A stretch of DNA of 64,000 bases from Pseudomonadota bacterium (GTDB lineage: Bacteria > Pseudomonadota > Alphaproteobacteria > Rhizobiales > Beijerinckiaceae), in assembly GCA_023386155.1 (NCBI GenBank), contig JAEWKH010000071.1:1-64000 (forward strand), given 5' to 3'. The position numbers were made by a program, and so were the translations under genes. Shown here piece after piece: positions 7,987-16,712 of the stretch. The notes beneath the pieces were generated by a model, which searched no databases, had not been told where the DNA came from, and worked only from the letters and a program-made list of their open reading frames with translations. Within the stretch, counting starts at the first letter, position 1. Each line of letters starts with the position of its first letter.

Positions 7987-9501
7987 TCACCCGATCACGC
8001 TCTCATAAAACACCCCCGGGTCGTCGATCTCGCGCAGCCTGCCCTTGTCGATGAGCAGAAAGCGCGTGCCGACGGTCTGGACGAAGCTGCGGTCGTGGGA
8101 CACGACGATGCAGGTGGCCTGCTGGTCGAGGATTTCCAATTCGAGCTGCTCGCGGCCCGGGATGTCCACGTGGTTGGTGGGCTCGTCCATGAGGTAGAAA
8201 TTCGGCTCCGACAGGCGCAGGACGAGCAGGCCGAGCCGCGCCTTCTGGCCCGGCGAGAGTTTTGCGATGGGCAGGCCCTGCCTCTCCAGAGAGAAGCCCG
8301 CCTCCGCCAGCACGGCCCGGCTGCGCTGATCGCCGAGGCGGAAACGCGACAGGATGAAGTCGTGCGCGGTGCTTGTCCCGGGCAGCTGCGCCATGTCCTG
8401 ATCCACATGGCCGAGGGCGAGGCTCGGACTCACGCGGATGCCGGAGAATCCATCGGGCTCATGCATCGCCGCGTGCAGCAGGCGGACGAGCTGCGACTTG
8501 CCCGCGCCGTTGCGGCCGAGCACCACGATCCGGTCGCCCTGGGCGACATCGAGCTTCGGCACCGCGAAGAGCCTGCGCCCGTCCGGCGCCTGCACGGTGA
8601 CGTTCTCCAGCGCCACGAGCACCCGCGCATGGGTGCCGCGATTGGCGAGCCTGATCTCGCCCGGCCGTTCCCGATGCACCGCGCGCGCGGACTGTTCCAG
8701 CGCCTCGGCGCGGCGCCTGATCTGGGCGGATTTCACCTGCGCGGCGTCGCTGCCGCTGTTGATGCCGACATTGCGCAGCGCCGAGGCGCTCTGGCGAAGG
8801 CGCTTCGCCTCGCGCAGGGTCCTGTCCCGCTGCGTCTGCGCCGCCGCATCGTGCGCGTCGAGGAGCGCGCGGGCGCGCCGGTAGGGATGCGCGAAGGAGA
8901 CGGATTCCTCCGGCCGCAGGAACAGGGTCTTCGTCGTGCAGGCATCGAGGAAGTCGCGGTCGTGGCTCGCCACCACGATGGGGGCCGTATAGCCCGCCGC
9001 GTTGATCCAGGCTTCCAGCTTGAAGAGCTTTTCGAGATCGAGATGGTTTGTGGGCTCGTCGAGCAGCAGCAGGTCCGGCTCGGTGATCCACGCGCGGGCG
9101 ATCAGTGCGAGCCGCTGCCAGCCACCGCTGAGCGCGCGCATCGGGAGATCGCGCAGCTCGGCCGGCGTCCCGAATTCGTCGAGCACCATGTCGACGCGCC
9201 ATGCCTGGCCCTCGCGCTCGTCGGGCGGCAGGGCCTGGAGCAGCACGTCGTGCAGGGACAGGTCGCTGAGACGGGCGGGAACGTCCTGCTCCACGAGGGC
9301 GACGCGCAGGCCCCGCGAGCGGACGATCTCTCCCTCGGTCGGCTCGGCGAGCCCGGCGAGGCATCTGAGGAGGGTCGACTTGCCGGCGCCGTTGGCGGCG
9401 ACGAGCCCGAGGCGGTCGCCCTCGCCGATGACGAGGTTCAGGTTTCGGAACAGGGGCGTGGAGGCGATGACGGTGACATTGCGAAGGCTCAAGGAAGCCA
9501 T
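7987..9501 (-). CDS. ABC-F family ATP-binding protein
   Basis: 504 aa with two ABC ATPase domains in one chain and no membrane segments, the layout of ABC-F proteins that act on the ribosome (Uup, EttA, antibiotic-resistance types). Domain 1 spans residues about 2-210: Walker A ANGAGKST, a signature read as LSGGWQR instead of LSGGQ, and Walker B LLLDEPTNHLD. A charged helical linker covers about 210-290. Domain 2 covers about 290-500: Walker A GRNGAGKSQ (Gln in place of the usual Thr/Ser after KS), signature LSPGQKAR and Walker B FYLMDEPTNHVD. The substrate or resistance role is unclear. It converges with the L,D-transpeptidase gene, 9 bases apart. Confidence 0.9.
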   Translation of the reverse strand: MASLSLRNVTVIASTPLFRNLNLVIGEGDRLGLVAANGAGKSTLLRCLAGLAEPTEGEIVRSRGLRVALVEQDVPARLSDLSLHDVLLQALPPDEREGQAWRVDMVLDEFGTPAELRDLPMRALSGGWQRLALIARAWITEPDLLLLDEPTNHLDLEKLFKLEAWINAAGYTAPIVVASHDRDFLDACTTKTLFLRPEESVSFAHPYRRARALLDAHDAAAQTQRDRTLREAKRLRQSASALRNVGINSGSDAAQVKSAQIRRRAEALEQSARAVHRERPGEIRLANRGTHARVLVALENVTVQAPDGRRLFAVPKLDVAQGDRIVVLGRNGAGKSQLVRLLHAAMHEPDGFSGIRVSPSLALGHVDQDMAQLPGTSTAHDFILSRFRLGDQRSRAVLAEAGFSLERQGLPIAKLSPGQKARLGLLVLRLSEPNFYLMDEPTNHVDIPGREQLELEILDQQATCIVVSHDRSFVQTVGTRFLLIDKGRLREIDDPGVFYESVIG

Positions 9502-9837
9502 GGGAGTATCTCACTGGTACGGCGCGCCCGGGCCGAAGCCTTCGAGGCGCGAAAAGTCTGGAACGTGCCGGACGCGCGGGATCCTTGCGGAGCCGTGGGC
9601 GCGATTGAACCGTTCAGAGCTGACCAGGATGAGATGGAGACGGGGCGAGCATCTTCAGCAAAAGTGGAAACCGGTTTTGCGTTTGAAAATGCGGCTTAAA
9701 AATCCCGCCCTCAGATCCGTTCGATGGCCGGCCCTGCAACAAGCTGCTGCAGGGCGTGCCAGGGGCCGAACTTGCGTTGATACATCGCTTCAATCATGCA
9801 GCCCTCCCTGGTTCGAACGTTGATCGAGGCGGTAAAC
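9502..9837. other. Intergenic region between the ABC-F and LysR genes
   Basis: 336 bases with no large gene. It holds a diverged AAAAGTGGAAACCGGTTTTG repeat-like motif (about 9660-9680), a small hairpin (CCCTGCA...TGCAGGG, about 9732-9757) and a possible 28-codon ORF on the minus strand described separately. I see no RNA gene. Confidence 0.5.
9711..9797 (-). CDS. Possible 28-aa small protein
   Basis: An ATG at 9797 on the minus strand opens a 28-codon frame (MIEAMYQRKFGPWHALQQ and ten more residues). Five bases upstream is a very strong ribosome-binding site (AGGGAGGG). The frame lies 40 bases downstream of the LysR gene on the same strand. No domain is recognisable and the length alone gives no statistical support; the Shine-Dalgarno sequence is the only evidence. 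It could be a remnant. Confidence 0.3.
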   Translation of the reverse strand: MIEAMYQRKFGPWHALQQLVAGPAIERI

Positions 9838-10764
9838 TTAACCGGAATGTGCTGCGTGTGCAATCTCGAGACTGCTTCGCTTCTTGATGAAGTCCACGAA
9901 GGCGCGCAGGGGCGCGGGCATGTGGCGGCGGCTCGGGTAGTAGAGGAAGGGGCCGGAGAAGGGCTGCTGCCAATCCTCGAGCACCGGCTCGAGAGCGCCG
10001 CGCTTCAGTTCATTGTCGACAAATCCCGCGAAGGTCGCGATCAGGCCGAGACCCTGGATCGCGGCGGCGATCTCCAGGTCGATGCTGTTGGCGATCACCC
10101 GGGCGGTGGGCGTGATCTTCACGGTCTCGCCGTCGCGCTCGAATTCCCAGGGGTGCATGATCCCGCTGGCGAAGCGGTGCCGGATGCAGGCGTGGTTCAG
10201 GACATCCTTCGGGTGCGAAGGCCTTCCGTGAACGGCCAAATAGGCCGGCGCGCCGGCGACCATGAAGCGCTGCGTGCGGGGCCCGATGGGCACGGCGATC
10301 ATGTCCTTCTCCAGCCGCTCGTCGTAGCGGATGCCCGCATCGAAACCGGCCGCCAGGACATCGACGAAGCTGTCCTCGGCGATCACCTCCAGGCTGATGC
10401 CCGGATGGGCGGCGAGGAACGGCCCGATGAGGGGCGGCATCACCAGACGGGCCACCGCCGTCGGGACGTTGAGCCGCAATGTCCCGGTCGGCGAATCGCG
10501 AAAGCCGTTGACCGCATCGAGGGCGGCGGCGACCTCGCTCAGGGCGGGCCCCAGGCGCTCCAGCAGCCGTTGGCCTGCCTCCGTCGGCGTGACGCTGCGG
10601 GTGGTCCGGTTCAGGAGCCGCACGCCGAGCCGCGCCTCCAGGCGCCGCAGCGCCTCGCTCAGGGACGAGGCCGAGACGCCGCGCAGGCGGGCCACGCTGC
10701 GGAAGCTCCGCGCCCGCGCCACCGCGGCGAAAGCATCGAGATCCGCGAGGTCCACATCGCTCAT
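9838..10764 (-). CDS. LysR family transcriptional regulator
   Basis: 308 aa from the ATG at 10764; in-frame alternatives exist at 10776 and 10791. Residues 5-65 are the LysR winged helix-turn-helix (LDAFAAVARARSFRSVARLRG, then SLSEALRRLEARLGVRLLNR). Residues 90-300 are the substrate-binding fold, with TGTLRLNVP opening the effector domain as in the AaeR/DsdC-like group. The gene is divergent from an aldo/keto reductase across about 130 bases, the usual layout for a LysR regulator and its target, so it probably controls that reductase. The effector is unknown. The start region contains GAACAATGAGC twice in tandem, which makes the true start ambiguous. Confidence 0.9.
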   Translation of the reverse strand: MSDVDLADLDAFAAVARARSFRSVARLRGVSASSLSEALRRLEARLGVRLLNRTTRSVTPTEAGQRLLERLGPALSEVAAALDAVNGFRDSPTGTLRLNVPTAVARLVMPPLIGPFLAAHPGISLEVIAEDSFVDVLAAGFDAGIRYDERLEKDMIAVPIGPRTQRFMVAGAPAYLAVHGRPSHPKDVLNHACIRHRFASGIMHPWEFERDGETVKITPTARVIANSIDLEIAAAIQGLGLIATFAGFVDNELKRGALEPVLEDWQQPFSGPFLYYPSRRHMPAPLRAFVDFIKKRSSLEIAHAAHSG

Positions 10765-10892
10765 TGTTCGGCTCATTGTTCGAAAATCCAAACAGCCCGT
10801 TCTGGTTATGCCGGATTATCGCACGGACAGGAAGCGAGCATATTTCGTTCACGCGAGCGGAATGGCGCTCGCCTCAATTCAGGAATAACGCA

Positions 10893-11888
10893 ATGCAACA
10901 CCGTCAATTGGGAAAAGCCGGCCCCTCCGTGTCCGCGCTCGGACTCGGCTGCATGGGCATGTCGGGCATGTACGGACCGGCGGACAGGACCGAAAGCATC
11001 GCCACCATCCATGCGGCCCTGGAGGCCGGAATCACCCTGCTCGACACGGGCGATTTCTACGGGATGGGCCATAACGAGATGCTGATCGGCGAGGCGCTTC
11101 AGGGCCGCAACCGCGACCGGGCCCTCATCAGCGTCAAGTTCGGCGCCCTGCGCGATCCGGCCGGGAACTGGCTCGGCTACGACGCCCGGCTCAAAGCCGT
11201 CAAAAGCTTCCTCGCCTATACCCTGCAACGCCTGAGGGTCGATCATATCGACATCTACCGTCCGGCGCGGCTCGATCCGGACGTGCCGATCGAGGACACC
11301 GTCGGGGCCGTCGCCGATATGGTGAAGGCGGGCTATGTGCGCCATATCGGCCTCTCGGAGGTGGGCCCCGACACCATCCGCCGGGCGGCCGGCGTGCACC
11401 CGATTGTCGATCTACAGATCGAGTATTCCCTGATTTCGCGCGGCATCGAGGAGAGCATCCTGCCCGTGTGCCGCGAACTAGGCATCGGCATCACGGCCTA
11501 TGGGGTGCTCTCGCGGGGCCTGATCAGCGGCCATTGGGAGAAGGGATCCGAAAGCAAGGGCGATTTCCGAAAGCTGAGCCCGCGCTTCCAGGAGGGCAAT
11601 GTCGAGAAGAACCTGGCGCTGGTCGAGGGCCTGAGGCGCCTGGCCGAGGCCAAGGGCGTCAGCGTCGCCCAGATCGCCATCGCCTGGGTGGCCGCGCAGG
11701 GCGAGGACATCGTCCCGCTCATCGGCGCCCGCCGCCGCGACCGGCTGCACGAGGCTCTCGGCGCCCTCGACGTGACACTGACGGCGGAGGATCTCGCCAC
11801 CATCGAGCGGATCGTCCCGAAAGGCGCCGCCTCAGGCGAGCGCTACCCCGCTGCCCAGATGGCCATGCTGGACAGCGAGAAGGCTTAA
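10893..11888 (+). CDS. Aldo/keto reductase
   Basis: 331 aa from the ATG at 10893 (AGGA eight bases upstream). A TIM-barrel NADPH-dependent oxidoreductase. The Asp and Tyr of the tetrad are in LLDTGDFYG, and the Lys is in ISVKFG. The usual His (as in QHR) is replaced in IDIYRPARLDP, where Pro-Ala-Arg occupies the site, a variant shared by a subgroup of bacterial members. The cofactor-binding end LIGARRRDRLHEALGAL is normal. The divergent LysR gene is probably its regulator. The substrate is unknown. Its stop codon overlaps by 4 bases the stop of the convergent small gene. Confidence 0.9.
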   Translation: MQHRQLGKAGPSVSALGLGCMGMSGMYGPADRTESIATIHAALEAGITLLDTGDFYGMGHNEMLIGEALQGRNRDRALISVKFGALRDPAGNWLGYDARLKAVKSFLAYTLQRLRVDHIDIYRPARLDPDVPIEDTVGAVADMVKAGYVRHIGLSEVGPDTIRRAAGVHPIVDLQIEYSLISRGIEESILPVCRELGIGITAYGVLSRGLISGHWEKGSESKGDFRKLSPRFQEGNVEKNLALVEGLRRLAEAKGVSVAQIAIAWVAAQGEDIVPLIGARRRDRLHEALGALDVTLTAEDLATIERIVPKGAASGERYPAAQMAMLDSEKA

Positions 11889-12142
11889 GCTGGTCTTACG
11901 CCCGTGATCCTGGGAAAGCGAGGGATGCAATTGCTTTCATAACGTGTCTCCCCGCTTTCATTCTCCAGCCATTCTCGAACCCCCTTTGGGTCCAGACCAA
12001 TGTCTTGGATGAGATAATCTCCGAGGGATAAAAGACGCTCCAGCTCGCGCCGCATGTGACGCGTTCGCCGCTCTTCTAGCCTGGAATGGCGGTCTCGGTG
12101 GCAGCGGGAGGCTACAGCACCCCATAAACTCACATGATTCAT
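11885..12142 (-). CDS. DUF1127-like small protein
   Basis: 85 aa. The central segment RRELERLLSLGDYLIQDIGL followed by KGVREWLE matches the short Arg-rich DUF1127 pattern (R-x-L-x-x-L-x-D-x-x-L-x-D-I-G-L). Some family members bind RNA and affect phosphate or carbon metabolism in alphaproteobacteria. A near-ideal ribosome-binding site, AGGAGG, lies 7 bases before the ATG, which makes translation likely despite the size. The C-terminal 25 residues are extra. It is divergent from the LysR gene starting at 12245 and converges with the aldo/keto reductase gene. Confidence 0.7.
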   Translation of the reverse strand: MNHVSLWGAVASRCHRDRHSRLEERRTRHMRRELERLLSLGDYLIQDIGLDPKGVREWLENESGETRYESNCIPRFPRITGVRPA

Positions 12143-12244
12143 GCTCAGCCTCCTGATGTGGGAGGCTGCCTATTTTTCTCATGTTTACATAGACTTCAAA
12201 CGGTTTATCCTGAAGCTAAGATTGACAAAAACTCATATGAACCC

Positions 12245-13150
12245 GTGCCCCGCCTTCCTTCCCTCAACGCGCTGAAAACCTTTGAAGCCGTTGCGCGGCT
12301 CGGCAGCATGAACGCGGCAGCCGATGAGCTGCATGTGACCCAGAGCGCGGTGAGCCGGCAGATCCGGCTGCTGGAGGAGGAACTCTGCATTCCATTATTT
12401 CGGCGGGTTCATCGCGGCCTCATTCTCACGTCGAAAGGTCAGGCCTTGGCTTCGACCCTACGGGAAGCGCTCAATTTGATTTCGAGTGGCGTGGAGCACC
12501 TCACTCAATCCTCCGAGCGATTGAGGATCAACGTTGCTTCGACATTCGGCATTCGCTGGCTTGTGCCGCGGCTCTCGCGCTTCGAGACCCGTCATCCCGA
12601 ATGGCGGATCGAGGTCAGTCTGGCCTGGTATAACTTTGAGCCGAAGGACCAGGGATACGATGTGGGCATCATCTATGGTCGTGCCTCATGGCCTGAGGCT
12701 TGCCTCACCCCCGTCATGACGGAACGGCTGACGCCGGTCTGCTCTCCGGACTTTCTGGACAGACATGGTCCCCTGAAGCAGGCCAGCGACTTTACGGCCT
12801 TGCAGCTCCTGCACTCCCATTATAGCCCGCCAAGCCCAGGTGACTGGCATCGCTGGGCATCGAATTGGGACGGCGGGTTATTCGATACCGATCGTGGCGA
12901 GATGTTCGCCACCCTCGACCTTTCCCTACGTGCTGCGGAATCGGGACGAGGAATCGCCATTGCCGATCTGATCATGATCGAGGACGACCTCGCTCTCCAG
13001 CGTCTCGCACTACCCTGCCCGGATGCGATAGTACCGGGCGACACCTATTACTTCGTCCAGCCGGAGCCCGAAGACAGCCCTCCGAGTGTGCTGGCCTTTC
13101 GTGATTGGCTGCTTGAGGAAGCGCAAGCCTCCACAACACAAAGCGCCTAG
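12245..13150 (+). CDS. LysR family transcriptional regulator, GcvA-like
   Basis: 301 aa from the GTG at 12245. I chose it because family members start immediately before PRLPSLNALKTFEAVARLGS; the open frame reaches 12134, but that part overlaps the divergent small gene. Residues 5-65 are the helix-turn-helix (MNAAADELHVTQSAVSRQIR), and the effector domain spans 95-295 with ASTFGIRWLVPRLSRF and the YDVGIIYG motif of the GcvA group. No clear ribosome-binding site precedes the GTG. The gene is visibly less G+C-rich than its neighbours, a hint of acquisition. Targets may include the divergent DUF1127-like gene (inference). Confidence 0.87.
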   Translation: MPRLPSLNALKTFEAVARLGSMNAAADELHVTQSAVSRQIRLLEEELCIPLFRRVHRGLILTSKGQALASTLREALNLISSGVEHLTQSSERLRINVASTFGIRWLVPRLSRFETRHPEWRIEVSLAWYNFEPKDQGYDVGIIYGRASWPEACLTPVMTERLTPVCSPDFLDRHGPLKQASDFTALQLLHSHYSPPSPGDWHRWASNWDGGLFDTDRGEMFATLDLSLRAAESGRGIAIADLIMIEDDLALQRLALPCPDAIVPGDTYYFVQPEPEDSPPSVLAFRDWLLEEAQASTTQSA

Positions 13151-13196
13151 CCTTCGCCGCTTCGACCCCGTGCATGATCTCGCCGCCGGGGGCTCT

Positions 13197-13877
13197 TTAC
13201 GCATTCTTGGTTCTTACTCCGAAAATCGCGCTGCCCACCCGCACATGGGTGGCGCCGAGCTGGATCGCGGCGTCGAAATCGGCGCTCATGCCCATGGAGA
13301 GCCATTTCAGGCCATGGTGCCCGGCGATGGTGTTGAGCAGGGCGAAATGGGGCGACGGCGGGTCCTCGGCCGGCGGGATGCACATGAGGCCCTCGATCTC
13401 CAGGCCATACTGGCTGCGGCAGGCCTCGAGGAAGGCGTCGACCTCGCCGGGGATCACGCCGCCCTTCTGCGGCTCCTCGCCGGTGTTCACCTGGACCAGC
13501 AGGCGCGGCCTCTTTCCCTGCCTGGCGATCTCCTTGGCCAGCGCCTGGGCGAGGGAGGGACGGTCGAGGGTGTGGATCACGTCGAAGAGCTCCACCGCCT
13601 CCCTGGCCTTGTTGGACTGGAGCGGGCCGATCATGTGGAGCTCCACGCCCGGATAGTGCTCGCGCAGGGCCGGCCACTTGGCCTTGGCCTCCTGCACGTA
13701 GTTCTCGCCGAAGACCCGCTGGCCGGCGGCGAGCACCGGCTCGACGGCCTCGGCCGGAAAGGTCTTCGAGACCGCCACGAGGGTGATCGAGGACGGGTCG
13801 CGGCCATAATCCGAGGCCGCGCGCCGGATGCTCGCCCGCACCTGTTCCAAGCCCTCGACAGCGCTGTTCTCGTTCAT
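13197..13877 (-). CDS. YggS family pyridoxal phosphate homeostasis protein
   Basis: 226 aa. A single-domain alanine-racemase-like TIM barrel that binds PLP and buffers it in the cytosol (YggS/PROSC/COG0325). The PLP lysine is in LVAVSKTFP (about residue 36), followed by FGENYVQEAKAKW, ELHMIGPLQSNKAR, LLVQVNTGEEPQKGG and the C-terminal LSMGMSADFDAAIQLGATHVRVGSAIFG, all diagnostic. Length is normal. It is divergent from leuS with about 210 bases between. Identification is secure; enzymatic activity is not expected. Confidence 0.95.
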   Translation of the reverse strand: MNENSAVEGLEQVRASIRRAASDYGRDPSSITLVAVSKTFPAEAVEPVLAAGQRVFGENYVQEAKAKWPALREHYPGVELHMIGPLQSNKAREAVELFDVIHTLDRPSLAQALAKEIARQGKRPRLLVQVNTGEEPQKGGVIPGEVDAFLEACRSQYGLEIEGLMCIPPAEDPPSPHFALLNTIAGHHGLKWLSMGMSADFDAAIQLGATHVRVGSAIFGVRTKNA

Positions 13878-13984
13878 GGAATCCTCTTAAAGCCGCCTCT
13901 CTCACGCGAAACCGTTGACCGCGCCGGAGAGCTGTGTCCTAGTCCGCCGCAACGTGGCGGCGCAAGCCGCTTGAATCGCGAGAA

Positions 13985-14029
13985 GCATGATCCGGTGAAG
14001 GGGATGCCGGTTCACCGATAGGATCATGC
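13985..14029. repeat. GCATGATCC...GGATCATGC palindromic repeat
   Basis: The outer arms GCATGATCC and GGATCATGC and the inner arms GGTGAA and TTCACC form an interrupted hairpin in the leuS upstream region. This is a well-known style of Rhizobiales intergenic palindrome. It could be a regulatory structure or simply a dispersed repeat. Confidence 0.6.
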
Positions 14030-14090
14030 GAGCACAGGAACAAGAGAGCGGGAGCCGTTCCTGCTCGAAAAGACGGATGTATTGAGAAAA

Positions 14091-16712
14091 ATGAGGCCCG
14101 AGCGCTACAACGCCAAGGAAGCCGAGCTGAGATGGCGGAAGGTCTGGAACGACCGCGACCTGTTCAGGACGAAGAACGACGACCCGCGTCCGAAATACTA
14201 CGTGCTTGAGATGTTCCCCTATCCGTCGGGGCGCATCCACATGGGCCACGTGCGCAACTACGCCATGGGCGACGTGGTGGCCCGCTACAAGCGCGCCAAG
14301 GGCTTCAACGTACTCCATCCCATGGGCTGGGACGCTTTCGGCATGCCGGCTGAGAACGCCGCCATGCAGAACAAGGTCCACCCGAAGGAATGGACCTATG
14401 CCAATATCGCGACCATGCGGGCCCAGCTGCAATCCATGGGCCTGGCCATCGACTGGAGCCGTGAGATCGCGACCTGCGATCCGAGCTATTACAAGCACCA
14501 GCAGCGCATGTTCCTGGACTTCCTGGAGGCCGGGCTCGTCGACCGCAAGACCGCCAAGGTGAACTGGGATCCGGTCGATCACACCGTTCTCGCCAACGAG
14601 CAGGTGATCGACGGGCGCGGCTGGCGCTCCGGCGCCCTGGTCGAGCAGCGCGAGCTGACCCAGTGGTTCCTGAAGATCACCGATTTCGCGGAGGATCTCG
14701 ACAGCAGGCTCGACACCCTGGACCGCTGGCCCGAGAAGGTGCGCCTGATGCAGCGCAACTGGATCGGCCGCTCGGAGGGCCTGCTGGTCCGCTTCGCCCT
14801 GAAGCCGGAGACGGTGCCGAACGGCGAGACCGAGCTACAGATCTACACCACGCGCCCCGACACCCTGTTCGGCGCGAAGTTCATGGCCGTCGCGCCCGAT
14901 CATCCGCTGGCGAAGGCCGCGGCCGAGAAGAACCCCGAGCTTGCCGCCTTCATCGAGGAATGCAAGCGCATGGGCACCGCCCAGGAGACCATCGACAAGG
15001 CCGAGAAGCTCGGCTTCGACACGGGCATCCGGGCCGAGCATCCGTTCGACCCGGACTGGACGCTGCCGGTCTATGTGGCAAACTTCATCCTGATGGAATA
15101 CGGCACCGGCGCGATCTTCGGCTGCCCGGCGCACGACCAGCGCGACCTGGACTTCGTCAACAAGTACGGCCTGGGCAACACGCCCGTCGTCTGCCCGCCG
15201 GACGTGGACCCGCAGAGCTTCGTCATCACGGACGAGGCCTATGACGGCGACGGCCGGATGATCAATTCCCGCTTCCTCGACGGCATGACCATCGCGGAGG
15301 CCAAGGAGGAGGTCGCCCGCCGCCTGGAGACGCAGACCCGCGGCAACCATGCGGTGGCCGAGCGCAAGGTGAATTTCCGCCTGCGCGACTGGGGCATCTC
15401 GCGCCAGCGCTACTGGGGCTGCCCGATCCCGGTCATCCATTGCGATGAATGCGGCGTCGTGCCGGTGCCGAAGGGCCAACTTCCGGTTGTATTGCCGGAG
15501 GATGTGACCTTCGACGTTCCGGGCAACCCGCTCGACCGCCACCCGACCTGGAAGCACGTGGACTGCCCGCAATGCGGCGGTAAGGCCCGGCGTGAGACGG
15601 ACACCATGGACACCTTTGTGGACTCGTCCTGGTACTTCGCCCGCTTCACGGACCCGACCCTGACCGACAGGCCGGTGGATCGTGCCACGGTCGATGCCTG
15701 GCTGCCGGTCGACCAGTATATCGGCGGCATCGAGCACGCGATCCTGCACCTGCTCTACTCGCGCTTCTTCACCCGCGCGATGAAGAAGACAGGCCATGCC
15801 GGCCTGGACGAGCCCTTCGCGGGCCTGTTCACGCAGGGCATGGTGGTGCACGAGACTTACAAGGACCAGAGCGGCGGCTGGGTGCTGCCCTCCGACGTGC
15901 GCTTCGAGACGCAGGGCACGCAGCGCAAGGCCTTCCATGTGGAGACCGGCGCCCCGGTGGAGATCGGCTCCATCGAGAAGATGTCGAAGTCGAAGAAGAA
16001 CACGGTCGATCCCGACGAGATCATCGCGTCCTACGGGGCCGACACCGCCCGCTGGTTCATGCTCTCCGACTCGCCGCCGGAGCGCGACGTGATCTGGACC
16101 GAGGAAGGCGTGCAGGGCGCGGGCCGCTTCGTGCAGCGCGTGTGGCGCCTCGTGGGCGAGATCGCCGAGCGTATCGGCGGCGCCGAGGGCGCTCCGGGTG
16201 ACGGCCCGGTCGCCACCGCCGTGCGCAAGGCCGCCCATAAGGCGCTCGCGGCCGTCGAGGACGATGTGGAGCGCCTGCGCTTCAACCGCTGCGTCGCCCA
16301 TCTCTACGAGCTCGCGAACTCCCTGCAGGATCTGGCGAGCCAGGCCAAGACCGGCGACGAGCCGGGCGTGAACGCCGCCTTCGTCGAGGCCGGGCGCATC
16401 TTCGTGCAGCTGCTCGCCCCGATGATGCCGCATCTCGCCGAGGAATGCTGGGAATCCTTAAGCCAGTCCGGCCTCGTCTCCGAGACGGCCTGGCCTCAGG
16501 TCGACCGGTCGCTGCTGGTCGAGGACACGGTCACCATGCCGGTGCAGATCAACGGCAAGAAGCGCGCCGACGTCTCGGTTGCCCGCGATGCGGATCAGGC
16601 TACCATCGAGGCGGCCGTGCTCTCGCTCGAGGCGGTGCAGAAGGCTATGGACGGGAAGCCCGCCCGCAAGTTCATCGTCGTTCCCCAAAGGATCGTGAAT
16701 GTCGTCGTTTAA
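14091..16712 (+). CDS. leuS: Leucyl-tRNA synthetase
   Basis: 873 aa. Charges tRNA-Leu. I prefer the ATG at 14091 (MRPERYNAKEAELRW); a TTG three codons earlier is possible. Class I signatures are clear: HIGH as HMGH within PYPSGRIHMGHVRNYAMGD (about residues 43-60), the CP1 editing domain (about 220-410, TTRPDTLFGAKFMAVAPDHP), and KMSKS as KMSKSKKNTVDPDE (about 630). The C-terminal anticodon-binding region ends NGKKRADVSVARDADQATIE. Full length for a bacterial LeuRS. The last codons overlap the start of the lipoprotein gene by 14 bases, and holA follows, a conserved alphaproteobacterial order. Confidence 0.97.
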   Translation: MRPERYNAKEAELRWRKVWNDRDLFRTKNDDPRPKYYVLEMFPYPSGRIHMGHVRNYAMGDVVARYKRAKGFNVLHPMGWDAFGMPAENAAMQNKVHPKEWTYANIATMRAQLQSMGLAIDWSREIATCDPSYYKHQQRMFLDFLEAGLVDRKTAKVNWDPVDHTVLANEQVIDGRGWRSGALVEQRELTQWFLKITDFAEDLDSRLDTLDRWPEKVRLMQRNWIGRSEGLLVRFALKPETVPNGETELQIYTTRPDTLFGAKFMAVAPDHPLAKAAAEKNPELAAFIEECKRMGTAQETIDKAEKLGFDTGIRAEHPFDPDWTLPVYVANFILMEYGTGAIFGCPAHDQRDLDFVNKYGLGNTPVVCPPDVDPQSFVITDEAYDGDGRMINSRFLDGMTIAEAKEEVARRLETQTRGNHAVAERKVNFRLRDWGISRQRYWGCPIPVIHCDECGVVPVPKGQLPVVLPEDVTFDVPGNPLDRHPTWKHVDCPQCGGKARRETDTMDTFVDSSWYFARFTDPTLTDRPVDRATVDAWLPVDQYIGGIEHAILHLLYSRFFTRAMKKTGHAGLDEPFAGLFTQGMVVHETYKDQSGGWVLPSDVRFETQGTQRKAFHVETGAPVEIGSIEKMSKSKKNTVDPDEIIASYGADTARWFMLSDSPPERDVIWTEEGVQGAGRFVQRVWRLVGEIAERIGGAEGAPGDGPVATAVRKAAHKALAAVEDDVERLRFNRCVAHLYELANSLQDLASQAKTGDEPGVNAAFVEAGRIFVQLLAPMMPHLAEECWESLSQSGLVSETAWPQVDRSLLVEDTVTMPVQINGKKRADVSVARDADQATIEAAVLSLEAVQKAMDGKPARKFIVVPQRIVNVVV

